Source: Dawidia soli (GTDB lineage: Bacteria > Bacteroidota > Bacteroidia > Cytophagales > Cyclobacteriaceae). Taken from it: 64,000 nt of DNA. The stretch is taken from contig NZ_JAHESC010000001.1 in the NCBI RefSeq assembly GCF_018598185.1, positions 62,001-126,000 of the forward strand, read 5' to 3'. Both the position numbers and the translations under genes were made by a program. Below, in pieces: positions 45,516 to 55,042 of the stretch. Numbering within the stretch: the stretch's first letter is position 1; the number at the start of each line of letters is the position of its first letter. Below the pieces are notes generated by a model. That model saw only the letters and a program-made list of their open reading frames with translations. It ran no database searches and had not been told where the DNA came from.

Positions 45516-48500
45516 ATGAATTCTACTTTACATTCACGCATTGATCGTCACGGTCACACGCAGCCATGGTATACCGTGCTGCTCCTGCTCGCCGGCACGC
45601 TGCTCGCGCTGTCCGCCTATGGTCAGGACGCCACCATCACAGTAAGCGGTAAAGTTACCGCTGACGACACGCAAGAGGGGATCCCCGGCGTAAACATCGT
45701 CGTAAAAGGAACCAATGCCGGCGCCATTACCGACGCCGCCGGCACCTATACGATCACGGCGCCCGCCGCCGGCACGCTGGTCTTTTCAAGCATCGGTTTT
45801 GCTTCCGCCGAGGTGGCGGTGAACAACCATACGGCGCTGAACGTCGGGTTAAAGACCGACATCAACGAATTACAGGAAATTGTGATCGTCGGGTACGACA
45901 CCCGCGAGCGCAAAGACCTGGTAGGCTCGATTGCCAAAGTAGACCCTGCCGCGACCAAAGCGATTCCCGCGGGCAGCTTTGACGCACAGCTGCAAGGCAA
46001 GATCGCCGGTGTGCAGATTGCCAGCAACACGGGCGTGCCCGGCGAGGCGGTGAATGTGCGCATCCGCGGCGTGACGTCGATCAACGCCGATGTCGACCCG
46101 CTCTACATCGTCGACGGGGTCTTTGTGAACAGCAACAGCCTGCAAAAGATCAACACCGGTGGTAAAGCGACATCGCCGATCGCCGACATCAATCCCGCCG
46201 ACATCGAGAGTGTCGAGGTATTAAAGGATGCTTCGGCCACCGCCCTGTATGGCTCGCGTGCAGCCAACGGCGTGATCGTCATCACGACCAGGCGCGGCAA
46301 CTACGAGCAGAAACCGACCATCAGCTTCAACGCCTCCCACGGCTGGGCGAAAGCCGCAAAGCTGTGGCACCTGACGACGGGCCCCGAGCACGCGCAGCTA
46401 GTGAACGAGTTTTATAGCAATGCCTATAAAGATGCCGAAACAGCCGGCAACACGGCCGATATGGCGAAGTATAAGACCGTACCGTTCCGCGCACACGACG
46501 ATCGCCCCAATGAAACGCCCGCGCCGCGTGGCCTGCCCGAAGATCAGCAGACCTACGATCGCCTGGGCGAGCTGTTCCGCACCGCGCATTTACAGAACTA
46601 CGACCTGTCACTCGCCGGTGGTACAAAGACAACCAGGTACTACATCGGTGCTGGCTATAACACGCAGGAGGCGATCATCCGCCCCATTACTTTCGAACGC
46701 GCCAGCTTTAAGGTGAATCTCGACCAGCGCATCAACGATAAAGTGCTGGTGGGCGTGAGCAATACCTTTACCCGTACCTATCGCAACCAGGCGCGCGCCG
46801 GCGACGGTCCGCAAGGTGGTTTGCTACAGTCGGCGCTGCATACGCCCACCTATATCTCGCCGTACGATGCAAACGGCGTTTTGGTAGCGGGTGGCAACTT
46901 CGACAACCTGACGCTGTTGCTGGATAACTACGACGTCAATTCCCGGAGCCTTCGTTATGTCGGCAACCTCTTCCTCGAAGCCGACCTGCTGCCCGAGCTG
47001 AAGTTCCGTACCAGCGTTGGCGCCGATTATAATAACTACGAGGAATCGGAATACTGGAATACGTTTACGACCGTGGGAGGAAAAACGGGCCTGGCCACGT
47101 CGGGGATATCGCAAAACGCCACGCTGCTCAACGAGCAGGTGCTGACGTACCGGCACACCTTCGGCAGCGCCCATACAGTCGGCATACTGGTCGGCAATAC
47201 GCTGCAAAGCGATGCTACAACACGTACGTATGCGGAGGGCTCTGGCTTTGCCAACAACTCGGTGAAGCTCATTTCACAGGCGGCCACCGTAAAGGGCTCA
47301 CAAACCTGGACCAGGAGCACGCTGGTATCATTCTTCAGCCGCTTGGATTACAACTATGCTGACAAGTATCTGCTGGATGTCAGCTTCCGGGCCGACGGCT
47401 CGTCGCGGTTTGGTGCCAACAACCGGTGGGGCTACTTCCCGTCGGTAGGTGTGGCGTGGCGTATCAAGGAAGAGGGCTTCCTGCAGGATGTGGAGACGAT
47501 CTCGGACCTGAAGCTGCGCGCAAGCTTTGGCATTTCGGGTAACCAGAACATCGGTGACTTTGCCTGGCAAGGACAATGGGGCGCCGGGGCGTCATACAAC
47601 GGCAACCCAGGTATTGCGCCCTCACAGCTGGCCAACCCCGACCTCAAGTGGGAGGAGACCCGCCAATGGAACCTGGGCCTGGACGTGACGCTGCTCGATC
47701 GTCGCCTGACATTCGAGGTTAACGCATACGATAAATATACTCACGACGGTCTGCTGAAGCGAAACATTCCTTCGAAGACCGGCTTCACGTCGATTTGGGA
47801 TAACGCCATCGAGGTGAGCAACCGCGGGTTCGAGCTCGGCATTACAACCGTCAACCTGCGCAAGACCGACCTGACGTGGACCACGTCGCTGAACGTTTCA
47901 CGCAACGTCAACAAGATCGAAAAGCTGGAAACGCCGCTGCGCTTTGGCAGCCGCGACCTGATCTTACAACGGGAAGGCTCGCCGCTGTATTCGTTCTGGG
48001 TGTATAAACAACTGTATGTCGACCCGCAGACAGGCGACGCGGTATACGAGGACGTAGACGGCGTGCCCGGCATTACGGTCAACGACCGCCAGCTGATCGG
48101 CAGCATCTGGCCAAAGTATTTCGGCGGTATCACCAACGAAGTGACGTATAAAGGCTTTGATCTGAACGTATTCTTTGCCTTCTCGTATGGCAACAAAGTA
48201 TATAATCACAACAAGTTCTTTGGAGAGGGGGGCGGGGCACGCGACGCAAGCCGGGTGATCTTTGCCAGCAACCTGGCGCGGTGGCAGAAGCCGGGTGACA
48301 TCACGGATGTACCGCGACCGCAGGTTACGAACGTCAACAACTACCGCGATGGTGGAAGTCGGTGGTTGGAAGACGGTTCGTACCTGCGGCTGCGATCCCT
48401 CACGCTGGGCTACACGCTGCCGTCGTCTGTCACGGAGCGGCTGAAGCTCGAAAAGCTGCGCATCTATGCCGTAGGCACCAACCTGTGGCTGCTGACCGAC

Positions 48501-48617
48501 TATACCGGCCTGGACCCCGAGTCCAGCTCCAGCAGCAGCCAGAATGAACCCGGCATCGACCTGGGCACACCGCCGCAACCCCGCGGCTTGCAGATCGGTA
48601 TTGACCTCAGACTTTAA
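45516..48617 (+). CDS. SusC/RagA family TonB-linked outer-membrane protein
   Basis: A TonB-dependent importer, the barrel of a SusCD pair. Starting at ATG 45516 (1,033 residues) it has a signal peptide (WYTVLLLLAGTLLALSAYG). A CarboxypepD_reg-like domain follows (ISGK-type pattern: TVSGKVTADDTQEGIPGVNI), then the plug with EIVIVGYDTRERKDLVGSI, VQIASNTGVPGEAVNVRIRG and VEVLKDASATALYGSRAANG, the classic SusC signature. The long barrel ends LGTPPQPRGLQIGIDLRL. Earlier in-frame ATGs (45474, 45498) would only lengthen the leader. SusD starts 12 bp downstream. Here the pair heads genes for sulfur oxidation, so the ligand might be a sulfonated or sulfated compound; that is inference. Confidence 0.94.
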   Translation: MNSTLHSRIDRHGHTQPWYTVLLLLAGTLLALSAYGQDATITVSGKVTADDTQEGIPGVNIVVKGTNAGAITDAAGTYTITAPAAGTLVFSSIGFASAEVAVNNHTALNVGLKTDINELQEIVIVGYDTRERKDLVGSIAKVDPAATKAIPAGSFDAQLQGKIAGVQIASNTGVPGEAVNVRIRGVTSINADVDPLYIVDGVFVNSNSLQKINTGGKATSPIADINPADIESVEVLKDASATALYGSRAANGVIVITTRRGNYEQKPTISFNASHGWAKAAKLWHLTTGPEHAQLVNEFYSNAYKDAETAGNTADMAKYKTVPFRAHDDRPNETPAPRGLPEDQQTYDRLGELFRTAHLQNYDLSLAGGTKTTRYYIGAGYNTQEAIIRPITFERASFKVNLDQRINDKVLVGVSNTFTRTYRNQARAGDGPQGGLLQSALHTPTYISPYDANGVLVAGGNFDNLTLLLDNYDVNSRSLRYVGNLFLEADLLPELKFRTSVGADYNNYEESEYWNTFTTVGGKTGLATSGISQNATLLNEQVLTYRHTFGSAHTVGILVGNTLQSDATTRTYAEGSGFANNSVKLISQAATVKGSQTWTRSTLVSFFSRLDYNYADKYLLDVSFRADGSSRFGANNRWGYFPSVGVAWRIKEEGFLQDVETISDLKLRASFGISGNQNIGDFAWQGQWGAGASYNGNPGIAPSQLANPDLKWEETRQWNLGLDVTLLDRRLTFEVNAYDKYTHDGLLKRNIPSKTGFTSIWDNAIEVSNRGFELGITTVNLRKTDLTWTTSLNVSRNVNKIEKLETPLRFGSRDLILQREGSPLYSFWVYKQLYVDPQTGDAVYEDVDGVPGITVNDRQLIGSIWPKYFGGITNEVTYKGFDLNVFFAFSYGNKVYNHNKFFGEGGGARDASRVIFASNLARWQKPGDITDVPRPQVTNVNNYRDGGSRWLEDGSYLRLRSLTLGYTLPSSVTERLKLEKLRIYAVGTNLWLLTDYTGLDPESSSSSSQNEPGIDLGTPPQPRGLQIGIDLRL

Positions 48618-48629
48618 TCATACGCATTC

Positions 48630-50015
48630 ATGAAAGCATATCGTATATACATCGGATTTTTACTGGCGCTGATCGCGGCCGCGTCCTGCGACGACTACCT
48701 GGACGTGCGGCCGAAAGAAACGATCCCCGATACAAACCCCATTTTTGATAAGACCTCGGCCGAGCAGGCCGTGCGGGCCATGTACAACAAGTTCTATTAC
48801 GGCGCTGCGTCGTATTCTGAAAACGGTACGACGTCGGGCGGCAGCCCGTCGTTCGAAGCGATCGGCTACCTTTCGGGCGGCAACGTGAAGTGGACGGGTT
48901 CACAGTCACAGATCGGCGAGTTTGAGAAACATTTTGTCAACGCCGAGAACTCGACGGTAAGCGCTACCTGGACGAACATCTACCGCGTGGTGAACCTGGC
49001 GAACAACGTACTGGCCAAGGTGCCGCTGATCACCGGCGACCCCACGCTGACCGAGGCACTGCGCGATCAATACCTCGGCGAGGCATACTTCGTTCGCGCG
49101 CTGGCATACTTTGACCTGGCGCGGGTGTGGGGCGGCGTGCCGATCATTACGAAACCGACCGAAGTAGCGACCGACAACGTCGGCATCGGCCGCGGCACGG
49201 TGGAGGAAGCGTACGCCCAGGTATTGAGCGACCTGGAGGCTGCCGAGCCCCTGCTGCCCGAGACGACAGACCGCTACCGGGCCACACGCAAGACGGTATG
49301 GGCGCTGCGCGCGCGCTACCATCTGTACCAGCGCGAGTGGGCGTTGGCCGAAGGGTATGCCGATAAGCTCATCGCCGACGAAGCGAGCTACAAACTGGTA
49401 GCGCCCTATAACTCGTTCTTCTTTCCCGCGACCGTGCGTGGTTCGGTAGAGTCTGTGCTCGAGATCTTTTTCAACGGTACCACCGAAATAAACAACCACT
49501 TCACATCGTGGCAGATTCAGGCCAACGGCGGCACGCGGCAGTGGGCGCCGAGCGACGAGATCGTGGCACTGCTGAACAACGCCGGGATCGGTGGAAACCG
49601 CAATACCCTGATCGCGAAAGATGGCTCCGGTAACTGGTACAACAATCTTTATTACCGCAAGCCTGGCGCCGACCCCGCGTTTGTCATCCGCATCGCCGAG
49701 TTATACCTGATCCGCGCGGAAGCGCGGGCACAACGGGAAAAGCTGACCGAAGCCGTGGACGATCTCGATGCCGTGCGACAACGTGCCGGCCTGGCGGGCA
49801 GCACCGCTGCCACACAACAGGAAATCCTGGATGCCATCGAGCTGGAACGCCGCGTGGAGTTTGCCTTCGAGCATCACCGCTGGTTTGACCTGGTGCGTAC
49901 GGACCGCGCGGCCGCGGTACTGAGCATCAGTGACAAAGGGCGGTACGTCATGCCGATCCCCGCCGCCGAGCGCCTCGTGGACAAGACGCTTGAACAGAAC
50001 GACGCATACAAATAG
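48630..50015 (+). CDS. SusD/RagB family nutrient-binding outer-membrane lipoprotein
   Basis: The surface lipoprotein lid of the SusCD importer, 461 residues. It has a lipobox AASC (Cys20, then DDYLDVRPKETIPDTNP, the usual SusD start). TPR helices include ALRDQYLGEAYFVRALAYFD and YLIRAEARAQREKLTEAVDD. The C-terminal region has LERRVEFAFEHHRWFDLVRT and the ending DKTLEQNDAYK. It is shorter than many SusD proteins (about 500-550). It directly follows SusC and precedes the DoxX-like pair by 30 bp. The ligand cannot be deduced. Confidence 0.93.
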   Translation: MKAYRIYIGFLLALIAAASCDDYLDVRPKETIPDTNPIFDKTSAEQAVRAMYNKFYYGAASYSENGTTSGGSPSFEAIGYLSGGNVKWTGSQSQIGEFEKHFVNAENSTVSATWTNIYRVVNLANNVLAKVPLITGDPTLTEALRDQYLGEAYFVRALAYFDLARVWGGVPIITKPTEVATDNVGIGRGTVEEAYAQVLSDLEAAEPLLPETTDRYRATRKTVWALRARYHLYQREWALAEGYADKLIADEASYKLVAPYNSFFFPATVRGSVESVLEIFFNGTTEINNHFTSWQIQANGGTRQWAPSDEIVALLNNAGIGGNRNTLIAKDGSGNWYNNLYYRKPGADPAFVIRIAELYLIRAEARAQREKLTEAVDDLDAVRQRAGLAGSTAATQQEILDAIELERRVEFAFEHHRWFDLVRTDRAAAVLSISDKGRYVMPIPAAERLVDKTLEQNDAYK

Positions 50016-50045
50016 ACGACCTTATACCCTTAACCGCTGATTGTT

Positions 50046-51446
50046 ATGAACGTGGTAGAAACCCCCGTCGCACCCGTAAAACGGGTCAAGGCCTATGCCG
50101 CTTCGCCCGTGGTGAAGCCGGCTGGCGAGCATGATCAGGCCCCTGCCTGGAAAGGTTGGGAGAAGACGGCCTTCCGCTTCTTCTTTGTGTACTTCCTCAT
50201 TCAGATCGTACCCCTCGACTGGAAATACTACCGCGACCTGTTTGAGCCGGATGGCGCCTTCCTGTCGCTGCGCGATATATTCTATGCCGCCCGTTATACG
50301 CCGCGTTTCTTTGGCGACGTGCCGGTCTTTGCCGACTGGGGCATTGCCGCGGCGCTGGCGGCGGCCGCTACGGCGCTCTGGGGTTATTGGGATCGCGAAC
50401 GCAAAGAGTATACGAATCTGTACTACGCATTGCGTGTGATCCTGCGCTACCGGTTAGCCTTTGCATTGCTGGCCTATGCCCTGATCAAGTTCTATCCGCA
50501 ACAAATGCCGCTGCCGTCGGTCGGGAACCTCAACACACATTATGGCGATATCAGCGCCTGGAAGCTCTTCTCCATGAGCACCGGTATCGTGCCCGGGTAC
50601 CAATCGTTCCTGGGCTTGGTCGAAGCGGCAGCCGCGCTGCTGCTGGTATACCGCAAGACAGCGTCCATTGGCGCGTTTATCGTGCTGCCGTTTACGGGCA
50701 ACGTGTTGATGTCGAACCTGGCGTACGAAGGCGGTGAATATGTATACAGCCTGCTGCTGATCACCTTTGCCGCGTTTGTGCTGGCGTACGATGTGCCGCG
50801 CCTCTTACGACTTACGTCGTTTGAGCTGCCGACAGAGCCCAATCGCTATCAACCGGTATGTAAGGCCGATTGGCAACGGTATGGTCGCTGGTCGTTGAAG
50901 CTGCTCTTTGTCGCGTTGGTGGGCTGGTATGGATACCAAAGCCTGCAAACCTACCGGCAGGGCGGGTACCAGTTTCCGCACGCGCCAGGCTTGGCGAACG
51001 CCGCAGGGCTTTATGACGTGCATACCTTCCGCGTCAATGGTCGCACGATATCGCCCGGCGCGACGGACGCACAACGCTGGCGTGATGTGGCGTTCGAAAA
51101 ATGGGCGACACTCAGCATCCGCACCAATCAGCCCGCACCGCTGGTGATGGCCGGCACCGAAGAGCTCTTTGCAAACGACGATGACCGTAACTACGAGTAT
51201 GCCGGTACGACCGGACGCCATTACCTGCGGTACGATGCCGACACGATAAACCGTGTGTTGACCTTCCGCGAGCGCGACAGCAAGCTGCTGACCCTGCACT
51301 ATACACGCCCGGACACCCAGACCATTACACTGGCGGGTGTTACAGCGGCAAAAGATTCGGTATACGTCGAGCTGCGCAGGATCGACAAGAGATACCTGCT
51401 CGACGAAGCGGCCAAAGTTGGCCGTCGCAGAGGACTGAAACTATAA
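50046..51446 (+). CDS. DoxX-like membrane protein with C-terminal extracytoplasmic domain (first of two)
   Basis: A 466-residue protein. Residues about 40-290 form a membrane part with several helices, containing the DoxX-type motif LIKFYPQQMPLPS (about 147-158), LLLVYRKTASIGAFIVLPF and NLAYEGGEYVYSLLLITFAA. Residues about 315-466 form a soluble domain starting DVHTFRVNGRTISPGATDAQ with RWRDVAFEKWATLSIR. DoxX-family proteins include the DoxD subunit of archaeal thiosulfate:quinone oxidoreductase. Together with the SoxC and cytochrome genes downstream this suggests a role in sulfur-electron transfer to quinone, but no direct evidence exists. It is paralogous to the next gene. Confidence 0.75.
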   Translation: MNVVETPVAPVKRVKAYAASPVVKPAGEHDQAPAWKGWEKTAFRFFFVYFLIQIVPLDWKYYRDLFEPDGAFLSLRDIFYAARYTPRFFGDVPVFADWGIAAALAAAATALWGYWDRERKEYTNLYYALRVILRYRLAFALLAYALIKFYPQQMPLPSVGNLNTHYGDISAWKLFSMSTGIVPGYQSFLGLVEAAAALLLVYRKTASIGAFIVLPFTGNVLMSNLAYEGGEYVYSLLLITFAAFVLAYDVPRLLRLTSFELPTEPNRYQPVCKADWQRYGRWSLKLLFVALVGWYGYQSLQTYRQGGYQFPHAPGLANAAGLYDVHTFRVNGRTISPGATDAQRWRDVAFEKWATLSIRTNQPAPLVMAGTEELFANDDDRNYEYAGTTGRHYLRYDADTINRVLTFRERDSKLLTLHYTRPDTQTITLAGVTAAKDSVYVELRRIDKRYLLDEAAKVGRRRGLKL

Positions 51447-51459
51447 AACGACCACTCCT

Positions 51460-53064
51460 ATGAACGAACGCAGCACATTCCGCCGCCCCTGGAAGGAATC
51501 CGAAAAGCTTGCCTTCCGGGTAGCGTTTATTTTCTTTATCAGCTTAAGCATTCCCAATAACCCGGAGTGGTATAAACATGTGTGGTCCATCGACTGGACT
51601 AACCTGCACTACCGCGACCTGTACGACATCGCGCGGTTCGGCTCGGGTCTGAACTTCTTCGGCAACGAGATCTTTGGCAGCCCGCTGGCGGGTTATGCCA
51701 ACTGGGTCATAACCCTGCTGGTGTCACTGGCCGCAGGTATTGTCTGGACAGTCGTCGATCGCATTCGCCGCAAACCGGAAGAATATAACGTATTATACTA
51801 CTGGTTGCGCGCCATCGTGCGTTATCGCGCCGGGATCGGCATCATCGGCTTTGGTTTTACCAAACTGCTGCCGGTGCAAATGCCATACCCGTCGACAGCG
51901 TTGCTCAATACCGACTTTGGTGATTTTACCGCGCAGAAGATCTACTGGCTGTCCATCGGCATTGTACCCTGGTACCAGGTGTTTGCCGGTGTTGTGGAAG
52001 TAGCGGCCGGCACCTTACTGTTTTTTCGGAAAACAACATTGTTAGGAGCAGCCTTGCTGTTTGGTGCGCTGGGTGATATCGTCTATGTGAACTTTGCTTA
52101 CGACGGCGGTGTGCACGTCTACAGCTCGTACTTTGTGTTGCTGGCAGGCTTCCTGTTGGTGCATTATATCCCGGCATTATACCGCTTGCTGATCCTGGAG
52201 CAACCGGCTAACCTGGTGTCGTTTTACCCGTACCTGGCCAAACCGTGGCAGCAGGCCGTGCGCATCGGACTCAAGTCGCTTACGATCTTGATCTTCCTGG
52301 TGGTGCTCTTTTACCTGCAACTGGTAAACTTCTGGTACGATCCGTATAAACAACCGTCTACCAAAGGTGTGACGGCATTGCGCGGATATTACAATGTGAC
52401 CGAGTTCCGTGTCAACGATCAGGCGATAGCCTACGCGCCGCTGGACTCGGTGCGGTGGTCGGAAGTGACCCTGGAGAACTGGACCACGCTGACGTTTAAA
52501 GTAAACCGCGCCACGGACCTCGACTTGTCGAACGGCGGCGGCGACCCGCAACGCGACATCAACCGCACATTCGAGCTGGCGGGTGTTGGCGGTGGCCGCC
52601 GCGTATTTCACTACTTCGCGGATACGGTCGACCATGTATTATACCTGCAAGACAAGTATAAAGCCGTACCCGACCGCCGCAACGTAACGGCCGGGGCAGG
52701 CGGCGACGGTGGCGATCCCGATGCGATACGCCTGGCGAAGAAGGGAAAACCTGAAGTTAAAAAGGAAGGCATTTACGCCGACGATTGGATCAGCCGCCAA
52801 GCCTGGGCGCATATCGGCGACGAAACCACGAAGATCAATGCCCTGGCAGCTTCGACGCGGCGCGACCGCGAGTTTGCCCGGGAAAAAGGAAAATATGATG
52901 AACGCAAGCGCATGGTGCTGCACTACGCGGTAGAGCGTGGGGGAGCGCGTGTGATCTTGCGCGGGGTTGATGAGAAACAAGATTCGTTATATGTCGTGCT
53001 GGACCGGCAGGATAAACAATACGCGCTGTCGGGCAGTACGCTGCAGGCAGGCGATTATCAGTAA
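51460..53064 (+). CDS. DoxX-like membrane protein with C-terminal extracytoplasmic domain (second of two)
   Basis: A 534-residue paralogue of the preceding protein. Shared features are the N-terminal EKLAFRVAFIFFI, LRAIVRYRAGIGIIGFGFTK, LLPVQMPYPSTALLNTDFGD (about 136-155), WLSIGIVPWYQVFAGVVEVA and LFFRKTTLLGAALLFGALGD. The soluble domain (from about residue 300, YNVTEFRVNDQAIAYAPLDS) is longer by about 65 residues. It carries a Gly-rich, charged insert (AGAGGDGGDPDAIRLAKKGK) and ends YVVLDRQDKQYALSGS. The gap to the first copy is 13 bp. The pair may form a heterodimer in the membrane. Function as above, inferred only from context. Confidence 0.75.
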   Translation: MNERSTFRRPWKESEKLAFRVAFIFFISLSIPNNPEWYKHVWSIDWTNLHYRDLYDIARFGSGLNFFGNEIFGSPLAGYANWVITLLVSLAAGIVWTVVDRIRRKPEEYNVLYYWLRAIVRYRAGIGIIGFGFTKLLPVQMPYPSTALLNTDFGDFTAQKIYWLSIGIVPWYQVFAGVVEVAAGTLLFFRKTTLLGAALLFGALGDIVYVNFAYDGGVHVYSSYFVLLAGFLLVHYIPALYRLLILEQPANLVSFYPYLAKPWQQAVRIGLKSLTILIFLVVLFYLQLVNFWYDPYKQPSTKGVTALRGYYNVTEFRVNDQAIAYAPLDSVRWSEVTLENWTTLTFKVNRATDLDLSNGGGDPQRDINRTFELAGVGGGRRVFHYFADTVDHVLYLQDKYKAVPDRRNVTAGAGGDGGDPDAIRLAKKGKPEVKKEGIYADDWISRQAWAHIGDETTKINALAASTRRDREFAREKGKYDERKRMVLHYAVERGGARVILRGVDEKQDSLYVVLDRQDKQYALSGSTLQAGDYQ

Positions 53065-53081
53065 TCAGTAAGGGAGTCGGC

Positions 53082-53732
53082 ATGCGTTCTTTATTTGGGT
53101 TAGGTACGGTGCCGGCTTCACTTATTGCCGGTCGCAACAGACCAGGGACTTTTCAGGCAGGCGGGCTGCGGGCGCTATACGTGGTGGTGTTAGTGTTCGC
53201 GCTTGCCTCCTGTTTTGGTAACAAGGAGGATACGACGGGCGAAGAAGCCTGGCCGGCAACGTCAGGGTTGGGGCGTGTGGCTACTGCCGCCGAGATCGCC
53301 AGGCTCGATATCGATGTTCGTCCGGATGGACAGGGGCTGCCAAACGGCTCCGGCACCGTGCCGAAGGGCCGGCGGCTATACCAGCAAAAGTGTGCGCGCT
53401 GTCATGGCCGCACCGGCGTAGAGGGACCGTACAACGTACTGGTCTCTATTCAGGGAGATACAACCCGTAAGAACAAACAGGAAAAGACGATCGGCGACTA
53501 CTGGCCGTACGCCAGTACCCTGTACGACTATATACATCGGGCCATGCCGTACGACAGCTCCGGGTCACTGACGCCCGGGCAGGTGTACAGCCTGACGGCA
53601 TTTCTGCTGCATGCCAACGGCATGATCGATTCGACCACGGTACTGACCAAACAGAACCTGCCGCAGGTAGTGATGCCCGCGCAGGAAATGTTTGTGCCCG
53701 ACGACCGCAAGGGCGGGCCGGAAGTACGGTAA
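53082..53732 (+). CDS. Cytochrome c lipoprotein, mono-haem
   Basis: A 216-residue secreted c-type cytochrome. A hydrophobic signal with lipobox LASC (Cys44) suggests a membrane-anchored lipoprotein. The haem site CARCH is at residues 104-108 within GRRLYQQKCARCHGRTGVEG. An axial Met (about residue 155, HRAMPYDSSGSL) is followed by the typical TPGQVYSLTAFLLHANG helix. The Gly/Met layout resembles SoxX and sulfite-dehydrogenase partner cytochromes. It starts 17 bp after the second DoxX-like gene and ends 16 bp before the SoxC-like gene, so I read it as the electron acceptor of that enzyme. Confidence 0.88.
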   Translation: MRSLFGLGTVPASLIAGRNRPGTFQAGGLRALYVVVLVFALASCFGNKEDTTGEEAWPATSGLGRVATAAEIARLDIDVRPDGQGLPNGSGTVPKGRRLYQQKCARCHGRTGVEGPYNVLVSIQGDTTRKNKQEKTIGDYWPYASTLYDYIHRAMPYDSSGSLTPGQVYSLTAFLLHANGMIDSTTVLTKQNLPQVVMPAQEMFVPDDRKGGPEVR

Positions 53733-53748
53733 CACGAGGAGGTTTTTT

Positions 53749-55026
53749 ATGAAGCAAGATAACGAAGGGATCCAGCACAATACAACGGCACCGGTACACA
53801 CGGGTACCGTAATGAAACGACGTACCTGGCTGGGAGGGGCGGCTACGGCAGCCGTTGTATTGGTGCAAACAGCGTTTGGCAAACGGCTGCAGGCCGCGGT
53901 GACCGAAGCGGAGAAGACCCTGGAGGATACTACCAAGAGGTTGGGCACGCCGCCCGGGGTATTGGGTACGCGTTCACCGTTTGAAACACCGCACAAGAAG
54001 CCGTCCGATACATCGTCGCGTACGCCGTTGCAGGATCTCTACGGCATGATCACGCCGTCCGATCTGCACTTCGAGCGCAACCATGGCGGCGTGCCGCGGA
54101 TCGACCCGCAACACCATGAGCTGATGATCCATGGCATGGTGGAGAAACCGATGATCTTTACGGTGGCGGAGCTGAAACGCTTCCCCTCGGTATCGCGGAT
54201 CTGCTTTGTTGAATGCTCCGGTAATTTTCGCGGCGGCAGCGAGGCGCTCACGCCGCAGGAGATTTGTGGCCTGACGAGCCAGAGCGAATGGACGGGCGTC
54301 ATGCTCTCCACGTTGTTTCGCGAGGTGGGCGTGAAGCCTGCGGCGGCGTGGTTCCTGGCCGAAGGTGCCGACGCGGCCGTGATGACGCGCAGCGTGTTGG
54401 TGAGCAAGGGGTGGGAGGACGCGATGATCGTCTACGCGCAGAACGGCGAAGCGATCCGGCCCGAACAGGGATACCCGCTGCGGTTGTTGCTGCCGGGGTG
54501 GGAGGGTAACACCAGCGTGAAGTGGCTGCGCCGCATCGAGCTGTCGGACCAGCCCTTCATGACGCGCGAGGAGACATCCAAATACACCGAGTCGATCGGT
54601 GGCGGCAAGGTGCGGCAGTTCAGTTTTGTGATGGATGCCCGTTCGATCATTACATTTCCCGCGTACCCGGCACATGTCGGCAAGGGCTGGATCGAGATAC
54701 GAGGCCTGGCCTGGAGTGGCCGGGGCAAAATTCAGGCGGTGGAGGTGAGCACCGACGCCGGCAAGACCTGGGCGCCCGCGCGCCTGCAGGAGCCGGTACT
54801 GGACAAGGCGCACACCCAATTTCGCTATATATGGCAGTGGAATGGTGAAGAGACTGAAATTATGAGTCGTGCAATCGATGAAACCGGTTATATTCAGCCT
54901 ACTTTTCGTCAGCTTTCGGACGCCCGCGGGGGAAGTAAAGGTGGCTATCACTTTAATCCCGTCACGGCGTGGCGCATCAAGCGTACCGGCGAGGTACTGC
55001 TGCAGCCGGAAGCGGGAAGAAGGTGA
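53749..55026 (+). CDS. Sulfite dehydrogenase, SoxC/sulfite-oxidase-family molybdoenzyme
   Basis: A periplasmic molybdenum-cofactor enzyme that oxidises sulfite or a related sulfur compound, about 425 residues. A twin-arginine signal is visible (KRRTWLGGAATAAVVLVQTA; Arg24/Arg25), preceded by about 20 extra residues. The Mo-ligating Cys156 lies in RICFVECSGNFRGGSEAL. The motif SDLHFERNHGGVPRI and QEICGLTSQSEWTGV are typical of SoxC. The C-terminal dimerisation domain has WIEIRGLAWSGRGKIQAVEV. A strong AGGAGG at 53737-53742, 6 bases before ATG 53749, fixes the start, although ATG 53812 is possible for the Tat signal alone. It probably donates electrons to the cytochrome c gene product. SoxC function is inferred from family. 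Confidence 0.88.
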   Translation: MKQDNEGIQHNTTAPVHTGTVMKRRTWLGGAATAAVVLVQTAFGKRLQAAVTEAEKTLEDTTKRLGTPPGVLGTRSPFETPHKKPSDTSSRTPLQDLYGMITPSDLHFERNHGGVPRIDPQHHELMIHGMVEKPMIFTVAELKRFPSVSRICFVECSGNFRGGSEALTPQEICGLTSQSEWTGVMLSTLFREVGVKPAAAWFLAEGADAAVMTRSVLVSKGWEDAMIVYAQNGEAIRPEQGYPLRLLLPGWEGNTSVKWLRRIELSDQPFMTREETSKYTESIGGGKVRQFSFVMDARSIITFPAYPAHVGKGWIEIRGLAWSGRGKIQAVEVSTDAGKTWAPARLQEPVLDKAHTQFRYIWQWNGEETEIMSRAIDETGYIQPTFRQLSDARGGSKGGYHFNPVTAWRIKRTGEVLLQPEAGRR

Positions 55027-55042
55027 TCAAATAGGTAACGAC

